Shown here: piece by piece, positions 58,933 to 64,000 of the stretch
Numbering within the stretch: position 1 is the first letter of the stretch
Layout of the letters: each line of letters begins with the position of its first letter
The notes under the pieces: generated by a model
What the model saw: the letters and a program-made list of their open reading frames with translations, nothing else
Told to the model about the DNA's origin: nothing
Databases searched by the model: none
Assembly: GCA_916613615.1 (NCBI GenBank)
Contig: OU744725.1
Location: forward strand, 56,547,075 to 56,611,074
Origin: Steromphala cineraria
Lineage: Eukaryota > Mollusca > Gastropoda > Trochida > Trochidae
Direction: 5' to 3'
Length of the DNA: 64,000 nt
Position numbers and translations under genes: made by a program

Positions 58933-59405
58933 ACATACTAATGGCTATAACTGTTTTCTACTAAGCTTTCCAGAACTTGTATTCATAACTTACTGCTTAT
59001 ACCTCGGGGGAACGATTTTGACATGTTCACTTTCAAGGTCAAAGGTCAAGGTCACAAGCTATAAAATCATTAAAAAATTCCTTGTAAACGCGAAAACTTG
59101 AAAAGTTTTTGTGCTATGAAGCTCTTACTTGGTATGTATCATCCTTGGAAGAGTAAAAAATTTTGAAAAGGTTTGCGCTACAATCTGTTCACGGTCAAGG
59201 TCACAGCAAGGTCACGACTTTAGCATGATTTTGCGAAAATGCTTTATTTTAACTATGAACACTTTTAATCAATAGATGATTGTTATACTCAATGAAAAGT
59301 GTTCATTGATTGTGTAACCTTGAAGGTCAAAGGTCAAGAGATTTGTGTTATTACAATGTGCAACTAATTTGGATATAACTTAATCCCGTTAAGCTTTTCA
59401 GAACT

Positions 59406-61128
59406 CATCCACATTTGTGGAAGATATCAGCTGCCAAGCGGATGTGGACATTTTGTCATGTTTCAAGCCGTATCAGCAGGATGAGTTACTGAAGCTGGTC
59501 AGGAAAGCAAAGCCCACTTCATGCACATTGGATCCTGTTCCAACCAAACTACTACTGGAACATTAAGATATTCTCCTTCCTGTCCTTCTTAGGATAGTGA
59601 ATTCTAGCCTTGAGTCCGGGACCATGCCACTTGCACTGAAGAAGGCGATTGTTAGGCCAATGCTCAAAAAAACAAATCTTGACACTAACGAATTGAGCAA
59701 TTATCGTCTTGTCAGTAACCTGACATTCATCTCGAAAGTCATAGAGAGGGCTGTGTGTGAACGATTGTCCGAACATCTTGCTCGCTGTGGTCTATACGAC
59801 AAGTTCCAATCCGCCTATCGAAAACAACACAGTACAGAGACTGCTCTGCTGAGGGTCGTGAACGACCTGAGAGTCGGGATAGACAAGAGCAACGTTGGCA
59901 TGCTGGTATTGTTGGACCTTAGCGCAGCGTTCGACACTATCGATCACTCTCTACTTCTCTCTCATCTAAATCTGAAGTTTGGTATCCATGGGATAGCCTG
60001 AGTCCTATCTAGCAGAACGGTACCAATCAGTTCTTGTTGAGGGGTGCTTGTCTGATCCTATACTCCTATCATGTGGAGTGCCACAAGGGTCAGTTCTCGG
60101 CCCGGTATTATTCACTTTGTACACAAAAGAACTTGGTAGTATAATTGATGGACATCAGACTGGAAGGCACCAGTATGCAGATGACTCTCAACTCATCAAG
60201 ATATTCAAACCTGATCCCCTATCAACATCAACTGCCATGAATGAAATGTTTTTATGCTGTACCGACGTCAAAACATGGATGACAAAGAGCAGGCTAAAAG
60301 TAAATGACAACAAGACAGAGGTTCTGCTTCTTGGTCCAAAGTCACGGCGAGATAAGAGTCAAATGTCATCCCTACAAGTCGGCAGCAGTCTCATTCCCCT
60401 GTCAGACTCCGCTAAAGATATGGGTGTTGTCATTGACTCGCAATTATCCATGGAGGCCCAAATCTGTAGTCTTACAAGATCTTGTTTTCTCCAAATACGA
60501 AACATTAGCTCCATCCGAAAATATCTCACCAAAGACTCAGCCAAAGTTCTAGTTCTCTGCCTCGTGATGTCTAAAATAGACTATTGCAACAGTCTCCTTG
60601 CTGGATCTCCCATCAACTTAACAAACAAACAACGTATCCAGAACACCGCTGCACGCCTCGTTTCACTCTGTTCAAAGATGGAACATATCTCGCCCATTCT
60701 CCGAGAACTTCACTGGTTTCCTGTCCGTCAACGAATATATTTTAAGATTCTCACTCTCACCTACAAATGTCTCAGTGGAGAAGCCCCAACTTATCTGTCT
60801 GAACTCCTTGTCAAATATGTTCCCTCAAGAAATCTGCGTTCTGAAACCCAAAATCTACTAGTTGTCCCCAAAGTGAATACCACCAGCTATGGCCAGAGAA
60901 CTTTTGCATATGCAGCAGCAGTTCTATGGAACAATCTGCCGCTCGAAATCCGACAGAGTACATCTATCATGTCCTTCCGGAGATCTCTGAAAACATTTCT
61001 ATTTGGATAACTCCTATTTCTCTTTCTGTGTGCGTGTTGTATGTGTGTGCTTGTGCGCTTCGAGCATGCTATAGCATGGAGACATAGCGCTATACAAATG
61101 TACTTTATTATTATTATTATTATAATTG
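59406..61128 (+). pseudogene. 5'-truncated CR1/L2-like LINE, ORF2 reverse transcriptase
   Basis: Translated blocks appear in the order expected for a Jockey-superfamily RT: DPVPTKLLLEH, then SNYRLVSNLTFISKVIE, FQSAYRKQHSTETALL, the palm motif LLDLSAAFDTIDHSLL, GVPQGSVLGPVLF, the catalytic YADD (in HQYADDSQLI), and a C-terminal SFRRSLKTFLF ending at 61010. The fragment starts inside ORF2, so the endonuclease is absent. The frame is broken by an in-frame TAA (59564-59566) and by a frameshift between the TGA at 59999 and about 60048. The 3' end 'agcgctatacaaatgtactt' plus ATT repeats is typical of L2/CR1-like LINEs and resembles V-SINE tails. It interrupts the second tandem unit of the HINE-like element. 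It is transcription-incompetent debris, but clearly recognisable. Confidence 0.92.
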
Positions 61129-62646
61129 TTTACACCTCTGGGGACTTAAAATGACATGTTCACTTTCAAGGTCAAAGGTCAAGGTCATGAGCTATAAAAT
61201 CACACAAAAATTCCTTGTAAACGCTTAAACTTGAAAAGTTTTTGTGCTATGAAGTTTAAATTTTGTATATATTATCTCTTGAGAAGTACAACATTTTGGA
61301 AAGGTTTTGGGTACGAACTGTCAAAGGTCAAGGTCACAGCAAGGTCAACAAATATTGAGAAAATGGATTATTTTAACTTTAAACACTTTAATTCGATACA
61401 TTAATGTTATTTTCAATGAAATGTATTCATTGATTGCGTGACCTTGAGTGTCAAACGTAAAGGTCACAAGAAAATGCCCAATATGCTGAGTCTTGTAGAA
61501 GGCGGAACAGGGTAAGGCGAAACCCCAAGTTTCGGGGCAGCTCTGTTTTTGCGGTGTCCCGCAAACACTAATCTAGTTTGATAAAGAAATTCAAATTTAT
61601 TGTGATGAAAGTTTTTTCCGCACGGTGAAACTGCCGGAACCGACGGATTTCGGCGTAATATAACAGAGGCTAGATCAACATGACTTGATCTGCCTCTGTG
61701 GGAAGAGAATGAGGTTAGTTTTCTCTCCGGATTCTAATGCAACTTCTCTCTCACATTATTTCAAAAAAATTATCCTAAACTTTAAGGTTTGGTATTTTGA
61801 TTGTACTTGAAGCGTGTGCCTTTAACCTTACGAAAACGAAAGTAAAGTTAAGTAAAAGCGCAATAATGTCCATGGTAATGTGATGATTAATATTGGTATA
61901 ACAAGTAATATCAGAAATTGTAGTGTCTCCAAACGTGTAATCCCCTTATGCAATATGAATACATCATGTTGCAGCTTAAGCCTGTTATATTTCAGCAGCT
62001 AGTGGAGCCTTGGTGTCTGATCCGTTCTTTCTTTCATAAGAGGTGTCATTGCATGTGGATCCGTTTGAGACATGGTTATGACGAGAAATGATACTTCCCA
62101 TTAGCATGCAAAGTCTTTTTCATCAATTCTTATTTGTTTGTCGCAAGTGCCCTTTGGAAATCAATCAGAAATATTGAAGTTTCATAAGTAAATGTTATAT
62201 ACGAACTCAAAAGCTTAATTGAAATATTCAATATAAACATTGTAAGAAAGAAATCAGTACAATTACATTGCATTAATGCAAAGGAACAAATATGACTAGG
62301 TCTAAAGCTATTGATCACTATTGAAGGATTTTTTAGTGAAAAATACAAAATAGTGATTTCGAAAATTTGACCCCTGGTTATTTCAATACCCTGCCAAATT
62401 AGTTACTGCATCTTATCTTAAGATATGACATACGAATATGATAACACAAACTGAATGTTAACTTATGTACTCAAATTTCAACATTATCCGTTTCGTTTTG
62501 GCATTGCTAGGATGCCACAAAGACATTCAAAATTATATGATATTTGCGCTAAAAACGCAGGTAAGTGAACAAACTTAAAATACCTAGCTGTATTCTGCCT
62601 AATATAATGTATGTATAATCTGCTATAACGATACTGTCTGTAGAAA

Positions 62647-62654
62647 AGGTTTCC
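62647..62654. other. Unoccupied target site of the 15.2-kb element
   Basis: A single AGGTTTCC joins sequence equal to 36790-36806 on its left with sequence equal to 52053 onward on its right. It is the pre-insertion state of the locus in copy 1. Confidence 0.95.
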
Positions 62655-63111
62655 AGTCATCATTAAATGATACCTACAGCAACTGTCATCTTGAGTATTT
62701 CTACATTGACTCCACGTTGCAACCTTCTTTACCTTTTAACCCATGATTTGCTTTATATAATAAAAAATTACAATAAATGACGAGAAACATGACGCCAATT
62801 AGAGAACAATCAAGTAATGGCTACAAATTCCTTCTTAAAATATGATATCATTTCACTTTGTATCGCAAACGACAATTTCCTATACTTCAGATTATGCGTT
62901 ATCAGGAAAATACGATATCAAGTCCTTTGTCTTCAACATCATAAAATATTTCAGTGTCCTAAAATTCTTATTTACCCCTGTTTTTTTTCCGAGACTTTAA
63001 AAGACTTTAGCCTAACGGGGTATTATTTCATCTACCTTACACTTTGTATAACAAGATAAAATGTTAACATTCAATTTTGCCCTTTTGTTGCAAAGAGTAA
63101 AGGAAGTCTGA

Positions 63112-63561
63112 TTACATATTGGAAATGTAGTTTAATGTTGTTTTCCGGAGTGAGTTGAACAGTTGTTCACGTGTTGATTCAAAGGTGAGATTAGGATCAA
63201 AGATCGTAGTTTTTCGGGTTGTGGTTTTGAGATATGGCTTGGAGATGATCCTGAAAGTAGGGGGATGCTTGTCGGAGACTGTGGTATTTCTGCGTGTAGT
63301 CTCTGCAGTATTCTTCTGTTTTGATGGATTCACAACAGCTGTAGAAGAAGCCTTGCGGCCCACGATCGGGTCGGGTACGGTTGAATCTTCATGTTTGTTG
63401 CGGTAATGTCTTCTATATACATCTAATCTGGAATAGCCGTTGTTGCAATGTGGACAGAAGTAGGTAGCGATGGTAGCGGCATGCTTGTTGGCAGTGTGTC
63501 TTTTAAGGGTCGCAAAACTGGAAACCTTGATCCCACATAGGATACAGGTGATGGAAGACAT
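63112..63561 (-). CDS. Two-C2H2-zinc-finger ORF, truncated, downstream of the Penelope-like ORF
   Basis: The 149-codon frame starts 13 nt after the Penelope-like stop codon on the same strand. Residues 6-27 (C-x2-C-x12-H-x4-H) and 36-57 (same spacing) are two C2H2 fingers; the rest is basic and Ser/Thr-rich. Around residue 136 the frame crosses into duplicated flanking DNA at about 63153, so the true C terminus is lost. It could be the start of a second tandem Penelope-like unit or a separate zinc-finger ORF of the same element. I do not know a host gene that matches. Confidence 0.6.
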   Translation of the reverse strand: MSSITCILCGIKVSSFATLKRHTANKHAATIATYFCPHCNNGYSRLDVYRRHYRNKHEDSTVPDPIVGRKASSTAVVNPSKQKNTAETTRRNTTVSDKHPPTFRIISKPYLKTTTRKTTIFDPNLTFESTREQLFNSLRKTTLNYISNM

Positions 63562-63574
63562 GATCGTGGTTCTG

Positions 63575-64000
63575 CTACATCAAGTTCAGGCCGTTAGGTT
63601 GTACTGTATCCAAGTAACGGATAAACGTTTGTTCATGACGTAATCGAGCCGTGACGTTGTCTGGTGCCTTGGCGACGACCGTGACTCATAGCATTGTGAC
63701 GTCACAGAGCTTAGAATTTGAAATGGGCGGCGACGGGCTTGCAGGAATTCTTGGATTTGATGTCCTGACGGTGTCCATTGTATCTGGTTTTGAAGTCATG
63801 GGCGGACTGGCCAATATATTGGTTACCGCAATTGGAGCATGAAATGCAATAGATGATGCCTTGGGTGTTGCAATTCAAATGGTCCGCGATTTTGTAGGAT
63901 TTGTTGTTATGGTGACTGATGATGATTGTCGTTTGGATCAGGATGGGACAGATTCTGCATTGGTTGCGGCTGCATGTTAAACATCCAGGCGGTTGTGGAG
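63575..64000 (-). pseudogene. Penelope-like retroelement, C-terminal GIY-YIG endonuclease
   Basis: From the window edge the minus strand encodes a Cys-rich segment (CSRNQCRICP), then the endonuclease core with IIYCISCSNCGNQYIGQS and R-x3-H-R-x-D downstream, as in the EN domain of Penelope-like elements. That frame stops at 63711-63713. In a neighbouring frame the normal tail continues (VTVVAKAPDN, RLRHEQTFIRYLDTV, PNGLN) to a TAG at 63575-63577. One frameshift near 63715 and a TGA stop a few codons later therefore break the gene. The reverse-transcriptase part must lie beyond the window's right edge. Confidence 0.85.

Larger units (their letters stand above)
58860..61576 (+). mobile_element. 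Helitron/HINE-like element, nested in MITE-B, carrying a LINE
   Basis: It enters MITE-B within 'gttgtcatt^tgataaag'. The right end shows a Helitron-type terminus: the 7-bp stem TTTGCGG/CCGCAAA with TGTC loop (61548-61565), seven bases, then CTAG followed by T. The left end has a GCAGCCCCG/CGGGGCTGC hairpin (58861-58886), then a CCG microsatellite. The body is ~429-bp tandem units with 'aaggtcaaaggtcaaggtca' phrases, starting at 58963 and 59392. Such terminal hairpins, microsatellite and internal tandem repeats match HINEs, the non-autonomous Helentron relatives. No RepHel coding sequence is present. Confidence 0.75.
58644..61711 (-). mobile_element. MITE-B copy 8, split by nested insertions
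   Basis: The left part (58644-58859) begins CATTCTCTCCC and the right part (61577-61711) ends GAAGAGAATG. AGGTTCGTT (58635-58643) and AGGTTAGTT (61712-61720) flank the whole. Copy 1 has the single unoccupied AGGTTCGGT at 35872-35880, which confirms the boundaries and the 8-9-bp duplication. Confidence 0.93.
56425..63153. repeat. Segmental duplication, copy 2
   Basis: Collinear with copy 1 (32373-36814 plus 52045-52552). It lacks the 15.2-kb element: the intact target AGGTTTCC is at 62647-62654. It also lacks about 1 kb and 0.28 kb present in copy 1, and carries the 3.07-kb MITE-B/Helitron/LINE nest at 58644-61711. After 63153 the sequence changes to Penelope-like material. An assembly of two haplotypes in tandem would look the same. 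Confidence 0.92.

Noticed and set aside
62130..62348. 72-codon minus frame conserved between duplication copies (also 36289-36507)
   Set aside because: Conservation follows from the ~98% identity of the duplicate itself; no codon-level evidence and no domain.

Overview
The window is animal nuclear DNA: AT-rich, intron-like, sparsely coding and packed with transposable elements. A single-exon Toll-like receptor, DeuSINE/V-type SINEs, Penelope-like and CR1/L2-like retroelements, and many copies of a short GCCGCTAATGGCTGAAATAT repeat ending in (ACTC)n point to a marine mollusc, most likely a gastropod. That (ACTC)n repeat type is familiar to me from abalone-like vetigastropods. This is inference; no species-diagnostic gene is present.

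Only one intact host gene is convincing: a transmembrane Toll-like receptor on the plus strand at 12257-14704. Its coding exon starts just after a good splice acceptor, and a MITE ends 14 bp upstream of that acceptor. The other protein-coding traces come from mobile elements: a decayed non-LTR reverse transcriptase (2036-2701, minus), a 5'-truncated CR1/L2-like LINE (59406-61128, plus), the C-terminal GIY-YIG endonuclease of a Penelope-like element (63575-64000, minus), and a two-zinc-finger ORF directly downstream of it (63112-63561, minus).

Layout. 1-12 kb: decayed tandem repeats, foldback palindromes, a 1.26-kb TIR element (5991-7251) and the first MITEs. 12-15 kb: the TLR gene. 15-32 kb: MITEs of at least three families: TTAA-flanked 'MITE-A', hAT-like 'MITE-B' with 8-9 bp target-site duplications (TSDs), and MULE-like foldbacks with 9-bp TSDs, plus SINEs. 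32.4-63.2 kb: a segmental (or haplotypic) duplication. Copy 1 (32373-36814 continuing at 52045-52552) is split by a 15,230-bp element. Copy 2 (56425-63153) lacks that element and preserves the empty site at 62647-62654.

The main discovery is the 15.2-kb element at 36815-52044. It has inverted termini starting GGCAAGAACTTC, an exact 8-bp TSD (AGGTTTCC), about four ~70-bp subterminal repeats at each end in inverted orientation, no recognisable coding capacity, and younger elements nested inside it. Copy 2 in turn holds a three-level nest missing from copy 1: MITE-B containing a Helitron/HINE-like element containing a LINE. The two copies therefore act as filled-site and empty-site controls for each other.
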